Assembly (NCBI RefSeq): GCF_001642475.1 | Contig: NW_019174010.1 | Location: 90,354 to 154,353 of the forward strand | Reading direction: 5' to 3' | Origin: Fonsecaea monophora | Taxonomy: Eukaryota > Ascomycota > Eurotiomycetes > Chaetothyriales > Herpotrichiellaceae | DNA: 64,000 nt | Shown here: one piece after another, positions 56,103-64,000 of the stretch | Position numbering within the stretch: position 1 is the stretch's first letter | Layout of the letters: the number at the start of each line of letters is the position of its first letter | Notes under the pieces: generated by a model | Databases searched by the model: none | What the model saw: the letters and a program-made list of their open reading frames with translations, nothing else | What the model was told of the DNA's origin: nothing | Translations under genes and position numbers: made by a program

Positions 56103-57249
56103 ATGGCTTCTGGGCGGCCAACGTTAAATAGAATTGGGCTCTGCATCCCTCGCTCGACGTCTCTTTTCAACCAGCCTGCAACCAGGAATTCCCTCTCTAT
56201 CCGTCTATATTGGACTTCTCCTGCACACACTCTCTACCCTCGGTTCAGCGCTCACAGGCCGATCTACCTTGCCGCTGGACAATTTTCCGCACCCGCCTCG
56301 TCATCCGTTCGAGTAAGAGCCTTTCGATATTCAAAACCTGTACAAAAGACTACCTGGAGTCCATATTCTACAGGTGGGTTACATTCAATGCAGTGTCAGT
56401 CCTGACGGATTGCTGATACACGAGGCCGCAGTTGTCGTCCACAACAAAGGACAAGCTCGTGTCCGCCGGACAATCAGCTTCATCCTCATCAGCACCACCT
56501 TCTTCGCAATCGGTGCCTATTTTGCCATTACCTACGCCCCTCCGATCCCCACGCCCTTCATCATGGGTTCAATGCCCTCGGATGCCGAAACACTCGAGCT
56601 CTACTCCCCGGACAATGACTTTGCACGCGAAGTTGACGAACACATCAAAAATTGTGCCCTGGCACAGTCCCTGAGGGCCAATCCCGATTTTGTCGAGTCA
56701 AGACCGCACCTGAAAATCCCCGAAGAGCTGAGATCACACAATTTGACGGCAGGGACATTGGCGGGCCCAGGAATGATCGTGGTGCCCCCGTACTACTTCA
56801 ACGAAAAAGGCGGAAAATCCATGGTGCAGATATTCTACGTCGGCACGGATGTTTCTGGACATCCGGGGATCGTGCATGGAGGGTTTCTGGCCACCATGCT
56901 CGACGAGGGACTGGCGCGGTGCGCATTCCCTGCCATGCAGAATAAAGTGGGCGTGACTGCCAATTTGAACATTAACTACCTCAAGCCGACGATGGCTGGA
57001 CAGTTCCTGGTGCTGCGGGCCAAGACGACGAAAGTCGAAGGCCGCAAAGCGTGGGCTGAAGGGTGGATTGAGAGCCTTGAGGTTGCCGAAGGAGAGGAAC
57101 CCGTGAAACTGGTCGAGGCGAGCGCCCTGTTCGTTGAGCCAAAACACGCACAGGTACGTCTGCTGTGGCAATTTCTAGTTAATGCGGGCTGCTGTGACTG
57201 ACAATCCGCGTCATAGGTGTTGAAATCTCTTTACAGGGTCACCACATGA
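56103..57249 (+). CDS. Hotdog-fold thioesterase family protein, predicted mitochondrial
   Basis: Exons 56103-56373, 56432-57153 and 57217-57249 (introns 58 and 63 nt) give 341 aa. The N-terminus (MASGRPTLNRIGLCIPRSTS..., about 90 residues) is rich in Arg/Ser with almost no acids, like a mitochondrial import signal. A membrane segment follows near residues 105-125 (TISFILISTTFFAIGAYFAI). The hotdog domain covers about 215-330: HPGIVHGGFLATMLDEGLARC (central helix with the usual His-Gly-Gly) and NLNINYLKPTMAGQFLVLRAK. The last exon is only 33 nt (VLKSLYRVTT). Layout resembles the yeast mitochondrial Fmp10 group, stated from memory. Substrate (acyl-CoA likely) is inferred from the fold. Starting inside exon 2 is possible but would lose the presequence. 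Confidence 0.83.
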
Positions 57250-58924
57250 CCTCAAGCGTAAAGGATACCGTGGTGTTGGAAATTGTCGACTATTCTTTTC
57301 CCTCCAAGACCTTATTGTGCTCAACTCGGTTCAAGAAGAGTATCAAAAGCGTTTAGACTATGGAGAGTGGAGTACATACTGGGACCTTTGCTTCGCGGGG
57401 TAGGAGATGGGTTGGGGATATATGCCAATTTGAAGCTTGCGATTTTGAACAGATGGCTAAGATGGCATGGCGGGCATGTTGTCAACGAGGCTGGGAGCGA
57501 TTTGGCTCATTTAGAGGTGTTCGTGACTTTTTTTTGATACGTTCTAGAGTCGTGCATAGATTATGTGTACAAGAACACTGAATATCAAGAACAAGAATTG
57601 TAAATCAAACACATGGCATTGGCTTTTGGCCGCCATCAAATTTTTGTCACCAGATGTGTGAGCTGTCGTGATCGTAAGGTGGGATGTCGCAAAGGATTAT
57701 TATCAACAACCTCGGAGGCAAATGACGAGGGGTAGCGGGCTTGACGAAATGGAAGATGATGACAGGTCACATTCTATTCTAGAGTAGCCCGAAACGGCAA
57801 AATCGCAGCAGCAAGGTGAAATAACGTAGGTCCCAGCGAGACACTTCCTATCTCGACCCATTATTATTCCTACTCGTCCACGATCCCGGCATATTTGTCC
57901 CCGATTTCGAAACGCTTCCAGGAACTCCACCGATGGGCGAGAGGGGGGTGGGGGAGTGAGGAAATGTTCTTGGTCAACGGCATATCAGTGGCATGACGAT
58001 CCCGCATATGTCGTATGATGGATGGAGTCCTGGCGAAGAGGACACATCCCAGTAGTTTTTGCATCCAATGCCCTCGATGGGAATACCCCTCGGTGTCCTC
58101 GCTCGCTGACTGCTACCTTTGTATTGTTTTTTTTTTTAACCACTGCATCGCTCCGTGTGACCCCTACCTTGCTCTGTTGCCGAGAACAACACACAGAGGA
58201 GGGGAAGACGACAGGCTTCCATCGTGTTCTTGTTTGAATGGCTGGCCTCAGTTTGTCCTGGATCGTTGATGTGGAAGTGTTTCCCCCTGGCTCTTTGCAT
58301 CCTCTCCCCACCACCCCTTGCCCTCCGAGAAATTCGGTTCCATGTTGTTTGGTTAGAAACTAGAAGATTCGATCGCCAACGGGGGCATTTTCTGGGGCGG
58401 CTGCCATCTGCGGACAAATGACGTTGCAGGTAATAAAAATCTAGAATCGATAATGCTTGCGTCTTCACTTGTTGTGCCGAGGGTGTCGAGGTTCCCAACC
58501 CCTTGTCATGCCCAAAACTCATGGGCAAAGTTTGGTGGCGGGTGGGATGGCATGGGATGGGATGGTCTTTCGCTGGACATTGCCCAAACAGTGCAAATCC
58601 GGTCGCTCCAACTAGCCGTTCTAAGAAAAACGCACGAAGCTCACAGACCAACCGCAAGAGAGCTAATAAATCCCTGGCTGGCTAGACGCCGATTTCCGGC
58701 GGGGGCTTATGCGCTAATCCTACCTTGGCATATGGGTAGCGAGGTAGGAAGGTACCTGGTATTTGATTCACTTGAGGGGTCTCCCTTTCACTTTGCTCTC
58801 TGTATAAAGACGCGGGGTAGTTCTCTCCCTTCCCGACATGTCTCTTGCTCTTCTCTCACCTTCACGTTGTACTTCTCTTCGACTGTCTTTTCCTCTCACT
58901 AGACTGACAAGAGCATCTGCAGCC
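57250..58924. other. Intergenic: thioesterase 3' flank and katG promoter
   Basis: 1.7 kb. Contains a T11 tract (58127-58137), GGGATGGCATGGGATGGGATGG near 58541, and a TATA-like box before katG. An in-frame ATG at 58838 lies inside this interval. No other gene seen. Confidence 0.4.
58803..58808 (+). promoter_or_regulatory. TATA-like box of katG
   Basis: TATAAA within TGTATAAAGACGCGG, 122 bases upstream of the preferred katG ATG and 35 bases upstream of the in-frame ATG at 58838. Few other genes in this window have so clear a TATA box; this fits an inducible stress gene. Confidence 0.5.
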
Positions 58925-61192
58925 ATGGCTTCGTCTAAATGCCCAATGAGAGAGGCCAATGTCGCTGGTGGCGGCACCCGTAACCGCGACTGGTGGCCAA
59001 ACGACCTCAGACTCAACATCCTCCGCCAGCACACTCCTGTCTCCAACCCCCTCGACAAAGACTTCAGCTACGCACAAGCCTTCAAGAGCTTGGACTATGA
59101 AGCTGTGAAGAAAGATCTCCACGCTTTGATGACAGACTCTCAGGACTGGTGGCCCGCGGACTTTGGTCACTATGGTGGTCTCTTCGTTCGAATGGCCTGG
59201 CACAGTGCTGGTACCTACCGTGTCACCGACGGCCGTGGTGGCGGTGGTCAAGGTCAACAACGCTTTGCTCCCCTCAACAGCTGGCCCGACAATGTCAGCT
59301 TGGACAAGGCACGCCGCTTGCTCTGGCCCATCAAGCAGAAGTACGGCGACAAGATCTCCTGGGCGGATCTCATGCTCCTCACTGGCAACGTCGCCCTCGA
59401 ATCCATGGGTGTCAAGACCTTTGGCTTTGCTGGAGGCCGCCCAGATACCTGGGAGGCTGATGAGTCTGCCTACTGGGGCGGCGAAACCACCTGGCTAGGA
59501 AATGACATTCGTTACTCGGAGGGCCACGCAGGCGTCGCGGGTGATGGAGTTGTCGATGGTGATGAACATAAAAAAGACCACAAGGACATCCATACCCGGG
59601 ACCTCGAGACTCCGCTCGCAGCTGCGCACATGGGCTTGATCTACGTCAACCCAGAAGGCCCTGACGGCATCCCCGACCCTGTCGCCGCCGCTCGAGACAT
59701 CCGCACTACTTTTGGTCGTATGGCTATGGACGATACAGAAACCGTTGCCCTGATTGCCGGTGGTCACTCCTTCGGTAAGACACACGGCGCCGGTCCTTCG
59801 GACAATGTGGGCAAGGAACCACAAGACGCTCCCATCGAGCAACAGGGTCTTGGATGGGCCAGCAAATTTGGCTCCGGCAAGGGCCCAGACACCATCACCA
59901 GCGGTCTCGAAGTCACCTGGACCGGCACACCCACTAAATGGAGCAACAAGTACCTCGAATATCTCTTCAAGTACGAGTGGGAGCTCACAAAGAGCCCTGC
60001 TGGTGCCAACCAGTGGGTTGCAAAGACAGACGACTTGATCATCCCTGATGCCTATGACCCAAACAAAAAGCACAAGCCAACCATGTTGACAACCGACCTT
60101 TCCCTCCGTTTCGACCCCACATACGAAACAATCTCACGTCGTTTCCTTGAGCATCCAGAGGAACTCCACGACGCTTTCGCTCGTGCCTGGTTCAAGTTGT
60201 TGCACCGTGACATGGGTCCACGATCCCGCTGGCTCGGTCCGGAGATCCCGTCCGAGATCCTGATCTGGGAAGACCCTCTTCCTCCTGCCAACCACCCCAT
60301 CATCGACGAGAGTGACATTTCCAGCCTCAAGCAAAAGATTCTGGCCACTGGCATCAAGCCTTCCGACCTGGTGACTGTTGCCTGGGCATCGGCTTCAACC
60401 TTCCGCGGCAGCGACAAGCGGGGCGGCGCCAACGGTGCTCGCATTCGCCTCGCTCCCCAGAACAAATGGAAAGCGAACAACCCCCAGACACTGAGTCAAG
60501 TGCTCAGCGCTTTGGAGAAGGTACAACAGGAGTTTAACAGCTCGGCAAGCGGTGGCAAGAAGGTGTCACTGGCGGATCTCATCGTCCTGGCAGGCAGTGC
60601 TGCTGTAGAGAAGGCTGCCGGCATCCCTGTTCCTTTCACCCCTGGGCGCACTGATGCCACTCAAGAGCAAACCGACGCCCAATCTTTCGAACACCTCGAG
60701 CCCTTGGTTGATGGATTCCGCAACTATGGCAAGGGAACAAGACGTGCCCGCACCGAACACTTCCTCATCGACAAGGCACAGCTGCTCAACCTCTCTGCCC
60801 CTGAAATGACCGTGTTGGTTGGTGGTCTACGTGTCCTGAACGCCAACTGGGATGGTTCTTCTCATGGTGTCTTCACCAAGCGCCCTGGTCAACTGACCCC
60901 CGACTTCTTCACCAATCTCCTCGATATGGGCACCACCTGGAAGGCCGCCAGCGCCGATGAGGAACTCTACGAAGGCTTCGACCGCAAGACCGGCCAGAAG
61001 AAATGGACTGCCACTCGCAGTGACCTTGTCTTTGGCTCACACGCCGAGCTACGTGCTATTTCCGAGGTGTATGCCAGCGCTGGTAACGAGGAGAAGTTTA
61101 CCAAAGACTTTGTTGCAGCTTGGGCGAAGGTGATGAACTTGGACCGATTCGACGTGGCTTCCGCTCAAGACCCTGCAAGAGCGCGTCTATAG
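58925..61192 (+). CDS. katG: Bifunctional catalase-peroxidase KatG
   Basis: Heme enzyme that removes H2O2 by catalase and peroxidase reactions. 755 aa from ATG 58925 (MASSKCPMREANVAGGG), no intron. Active site in the N-terminal domain: distal R89, W92, H93 (VRMAWHSAGTYR), proximal heme ligand H281 (IAGGHSFGKTHG). The residues that form the catalase-essential Met-Tyr-Trp adduct are all present: W92, Y240 (LIYVNPEGP) and M266. The C-terminal duplicated domain (about 440-750) lacks heme ligands, as usual. The open frame extends 29 codons to ATG 58838 with an Arg/Ser/Leu-rich, acid-free leader resembling a mitochondrial signal. The last residues, ARL, fit the loose peroxisomal PTS1 pattern. Fungal katG genes are generally held to derive from bacteria; the lack of introns fits. 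Confidence 0.97.
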   Translation: MASSKCPMREANVAGGGTRNRDWWPNDLRLNILRQHTPVSNPLDKDFSYAQAFKSLDYEAVKKDLHALMTDSQDWWPADFGHYGGLFVRMAWHSAGTYRVTDGRGGGGQGQQRFAPLNSWPDNVSLDKARRLLWPIKQKYGDKISWADLMLLTGNVALESMGVKTFGFAGGRPDTWEADESAYWGGETTWLGNDIRYSEGHAGVAGDGVVDGDEHKKDHKDIHTRDLETPLAAAHMGLIYVNPEGPDGIPDPVAAARDIRTTFGRMAMDDTETVALIAGGHSFGKTHGAGPSDNVGKEPQDAPIEQQGLGWASKFGSGKGPDTITSGLEVTWTGTPTKWSNKYLEYLFKYEWELTKSPAGANQWVAKTDDLIIPDAYDPNKKHKPTMLTTDLSLRFDPTYETISRRFLEHPEELHDAFARAWFKLLHRDMGPRSRWLGPEIPSEILIWEDPLPPANHPIIDESDISSLKQKILATGIKPSDLVTVAWASASTFRGSDKRGGANGARIRLAPQNKWKANNPQTLSQVLSALEKVQQEFNSSASGGKKVSLADLIVLAGSAAVEKAAGIPVPFTPGRTDATQEQTDAQSFEHLEPLVDGFRNYGKGTRRARTEHFLIDKAQLLNLSAPEMTVLVGGLRVLNANWDGSSHGVFTKRPGQLTPDFFTNLLDMGTTWKAASADEELYEGFDRKTGQKKWTATRSDLVFGSHAELRAISEVYASAGNEEKFTKDFVAAWAKVMNLDRFDVASAQDPARARL

Positions 61193-61777
61193 GCGAGATG
61201 AAAGACGCTGTGAAAAAGGGAGAACTATGATAAGCATCGTTGTGCCGTAAGTCGCTTTATCATGCGGTTTGGAGTCGGGTCAGTGGGCAGTCAATTAAGT
61301 TCAATCGGTTAGCAGGCTCAATGAGCTGCAACCGTACTAAATAGCAATACAAAATGTACCAGTTGAAATATGACTTTGTATTTTCGATCCATCTAAGATG
61401 ATAAAGCTGAGTTGTTAGAGCACTAATGGGATGCTGCCCCAAGGGTGTGTAGAACAACGTGGTGTGCATGCCTACAAGATGGAAATGGGCATGACGCACC
61501 CCTCCCACTGGGAGCTTCGACACGCCAATCATCATATCGCAGCGAGGGAGCTCCAAGGTCCGCCAACTGCACCATCTAAATAGTTCACCCGGATCGCTGC
61601 GAGCAATCGACACCGGTGCAGCCTTTCTCTCTCATGCATACTCGTATGGACCTGTGGGACTGAAAGCTCCTCGTATCTTGTATACTTTGTGTCTCTCTTC
61701 ATCTCGCTCTCCCCCCCGGTCCCGAGCACCCCAAACCTCCCAATCCCAGGCCCCCAAGCCCGCAACCGTCCTCCAAC
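61193..61777. other. Intergenic: katG 3' flank and VMA5 promoter
   Basis: 585 bases. A CCAAT word at about 61523 lies 250 bases upstream of VMA5. The last 100 bases are C/T rich (leader). No gene seen. Confidence 0.4.
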
Positions 61778-63233
61778 ATGTCTGCCAAATATCTCTTCAT
61801 CTCGGTCCCCTCGAGTATAACCCCATCGGGCCACAAGGACGACGCGATTGCATCGGTCCAGAAAGCCGCGAACCCGTCCAACGGCGACGTCCTCCCGTTC
61901 TCCATCCCCGAGTTCAAGATCGGCACGCTCGATGCCCTGTTACAGCAGTCGGAGGAACTGGCCAAACTGGCGGCAGTTTGTCACGGAGTGGTGGGGAAGG
62001 TCGGGGACACGTTGAAGAATATCCTGGACGGGGACGAGGAGAAGATTGCGATGCACAAGAACGTCAATGACAGTATGTTTTCAGAATGCGACTGGAACTT
62101 GGCCCGCGTATCGCGGATTTGCGGGATTGAGAGGGCTGACTTTTGCTTGATTGCTGGCCCTATCCAGAACCACTCGAGCAATACCTCCGGAGTTTCTCGT
62201 GGAATAAAGTCAAATACCGCGCCGACAGGCCGCTGTCGGAGCTGATTGATCTTCTACAGAAGGTAATGTTTTACTGCTCCGAGAGGTTTTGGTGAGCATT
62301 GCCCTGCTGACTCTGACGGGGAAAACAGGAAGCCAATTCGATAGACAACGACGTTCGGTCCAAGTACAACCAATACAACTCGCTCCGCACGTCTCTCCAA
62401 TCTCTCGTGCGGAAACAGACGGGAAATCTCTCGACGAAATCCCTGGCCCCTCTCATCACAGACCCCAAACTCCTGGTTCAAAACCAACACTCGGAGCACC
62501 TGGAGACACACCTGGTCGCCGTGCCGAATGCCAATGTCAAGGAGTTTTTGAGGACCTACGAGACGCTGGCGCCCATGGTGGTCCCGCGCTCGGCGACCTT
62601 TGTCGCCCAGGACCAGGAATACAGTCTGTACGCGGTGACGTTGTTCAGGAAGCATGCGCCAGAGTTTGTGCACAAGGCCCGAGAGCGCAAGTGGGTTCCA
62701 AGAGACTACAAGTACAAGGAGGGCGGCAAGGAAGAGGAGGAGAGGGAGGTCAAGAGAGTGGAGGCCGAGGAGAAGAGGGTTTGGGGAGAAACGCTGAGGT
62801 TGGGTCGGACGGGTTGGAGCGAGGCGGTCATGTGTCTTGTCCATGTGATTGTGCTGAGGGTCTTTGTCGAAACCGTCCTAAGGTACGGCTTGCCGCTGGA
62901 TTACGTGGCTCTTTTGATCAAGGTATGTTACGCCGTTGGCAATCCCAGCTCCTGGGAGCCGTGCTACACCGTTTTGCTCTTCCCTAGAAATTGCCCAAAG
63001 ACCAGATGCTGACGAGAGGATCGAACCTCCCCCATTAGACGGACTCCAAACGCGAAAAGAAGGTTCGTCAAGGCCTGGACAGCGAATACTCGTACCTTGC
63101 CGGCAACGCCTTTGGGAGAGACAAAAAGGGCAGAGTAGTCAAAGACGAAGGGACAAGTCAGCAGGACATGGTCGCCGGCGGAGACCAAGGAGAGTATTCG
63201 GCTTATGTATGTTACGATATCGACGTCGACTGA
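61778..63233 (+). CDS. VMA5: V-type H+-ATPase subunit C
   Basis: Peripheral V1 stalk subunit that links V1 to V0 and controls reversible disassembly of the vacuolar proton pump. Exons 61778-62072, 62168-62262, 62329-62922 and 63039-63233; introns 95, 66 and 116 nt. Total 1179 nt, 392 aa, the same length as the yeast protein. Start MSAKYLFISVPSS; middle EQYLRSFSWNKVKYR joined by splicing to KEANSIDNDVRSKYNQYNSL; conserved VPRSATFVAQDQEYSLYAVTLFRKH; C-terminal FVETVLRYGLPLDYVALLIK joined to TDSKREKKVRQGLDSEYSYL; end YSAYVCYDIDVD. The 116-nt third intron is unusually long for this window but has a GCTGAC branch site before its CATTAG acceptor. An acidic-basic Lys/Glu insert lies around residue 270. 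Confidence 0.93.
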
Positions 63234-64000
63234 TTTTGCGAGAAGCATGTTTTTGTTGAGAGTGGCAAGCGAAGAAGCGGCAAGAAGAGAGAAGGTTTTG
63301 AATCTCTGGGTCCAAGGAGGAAGATCCAGGGAAATGAATGCTCATGTCTTTTACAAGGGCCTTTTACAAGCTCCCTTCACCCCCAAGCGGAAGAAAGATA
63401 TATAGAAACAAGGAGTTGCTTCGCTGGGGTTCCGACCGTGTCGGAACATGCGGCGAGATCTTTTTAACAAGGGAGTCTGCGGTCGAGGTCGAGGTACAGG
63501 ACAGGCAGGGGAAGGTCAATTATGAAGCTCTCTCTCTCTCTCTCTCTCTCGCCCCCGTCTTTCCCGTCTTCTTGAATAGTTGCGATTCGCGAATTGTCTA
63601 TGATTCCGCCACCCACGCTTCCTCCCTACCCTTCTCGTGTCTTCCACTCCCTCAGTCGAGGTTGTTGCTGAGCACACAATTGGACTTGGACTCGCTCGGC
63701 CCGGCCTTGAAAGTTTCAATGTAGGGTGGGAAGGTCTTGGACCGTGTATCCTCCGGGCTAGCCCTACTATGGTTTCTCAAGCCGGAAATGCATGTTCCTT
63801 CAGCCTTCGCTTTGAATCAGGTTGACAGGAGGCAAGGGGGAGCAACCCTTGGAGATCAAGGGTTGCTCGGTGATAAGATATCGCTTTCTTCTCCTTTTCC
63901 TGTACCTTTAAACGGCACGTCTTCGGATCGTGAATTGATTCCTTGGTGGTGATGGAAGGCGAGTCACATTCGGCGTTTTTGAGGGTTGAGGAGGAGGGGG
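63234..64000. other. Right-edge intergenic region
   Basis: VMA5 3' flank. Contains the CT microsatellite. A short repeated CTTGGAGATCAAGGGTTGCTC-like word pair (GCAACCCTTGGAGATC / GATCAAGGGTTGC, 63840-63868) forms a small hairpin. No gene supported before the window ends. Confidence 0.4.
63528..63550. repeat. (CT)n microsatellite
   Basis: Uninterrupted CT dinucleotide run of 23 bases in the VMA5 3' flank. Confidence 0.9.

Noticed and set aside
63011..63032. tRNA-like B box on minus (GGTTCGATCC)
   Set aside because: It lies inside the third VMA5 intron, the T-stem does not pair properly and no A box is found at the right distance.

Overview
This window is a gene-dense piece of nuclear chromosome from a filamentous ascomycete (Pezizomycotina). 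The evidence is direct: genes are broken by many short GT-AG introns (about 47-66 nt, with CTAAC/CTGAC branch sites just before the acceptor), genes lie on both strands without operons, and products are typical fungal ones (Kin1-type kinase with KA1 tail, HUT1, PMC1, MpaB-like oxygenase, ataxin-2/Pbp1). The beta-tubulin sequence and gene set fit Eurotiomycetes, perhaps Chaetothyriales; that narrower placement is only an impression.

Layout. 1-353 (-): 5' part of OPI3 (phospholipid methyltransferase), running off the left edge. 802-4628 (-): TRAPPC11. 7059-8909 (+): unrecognised fungal protein. 9342-10586 (-): HUT1 nucleotide-sugar transporter. 11290-13516 (-): GPATCH1-like G-patch protein, divergent from 14591-17843 (+) KIN1-type kinase. 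19341-22896 (+): PBP1/ataxin-2. A 3.5 kb gap, then 26385-27478 (+): a degenerate 14-3-3 protein, and 28267-28639 (+): SUMO. A 2 kb repeat-bearing gap separates SUMO from the convergent beta-tubulin gene (30602-32371, -). Then 32811-34625 (-): P5C dehydrogenase; 35023-36318 (-): MpaB-like oxygenase; 37483-39628 (-): an alpha-beta fused succinyl-CoA-ligase-like protein; 40830-41408 (+): small charged protein; 42093-42520 (+): CMC4; 43067-46217 (+): NUP84/Nup107; 47878-48630 (+): HD-domain cyanamide-hydratase-like; 50803-55205 (+): PMC1 vacuolar Ca2+-ATPase; 56103-57249 (+): hotdog thioesterase; 58925-61192 (+): katG; 61778-63233 (+): VMA5 V-ATPase subunit C.

The genes are mostly housekeeping (membrane lipid, secretion, RNA, cytoskeleton, mitochondria, ion homeostasis) and do not form one pathway. 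Loose themes are mitochondria (P5C dehydrogenase, ligase fusion, CMC4, thioesterase) and vacuolar ion handling (PMC1, VMA5). I see no secondary-metabolite cluster, CRISPR array, rRNA or convincing tRNA gene, and no intact transposon. The most interesting items are: (1) the fused succinyl-CoA-ligase-like protein, whose alpha half keeps its phospho-histidine while the beta half has lost most of its ATP-grasp domain; (2) a 14-3-3 homologue that has lost its phosphopeptide-binding residues; (3) extreme exon structures in OPI3 (17-nt exon, GC-AG intron) and CMC4 (an exon holding only the ATG, then a 13-nt exon); (4) an intronless katG with a possible mitochondrial leader and a peroxisomal-type C-terminus; and (5) a 105-bp foldback sequence near 40.3 kb. 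All exon structures were read by eye from splice signals, frame and family conservation; totals were checked to be multiples of three.
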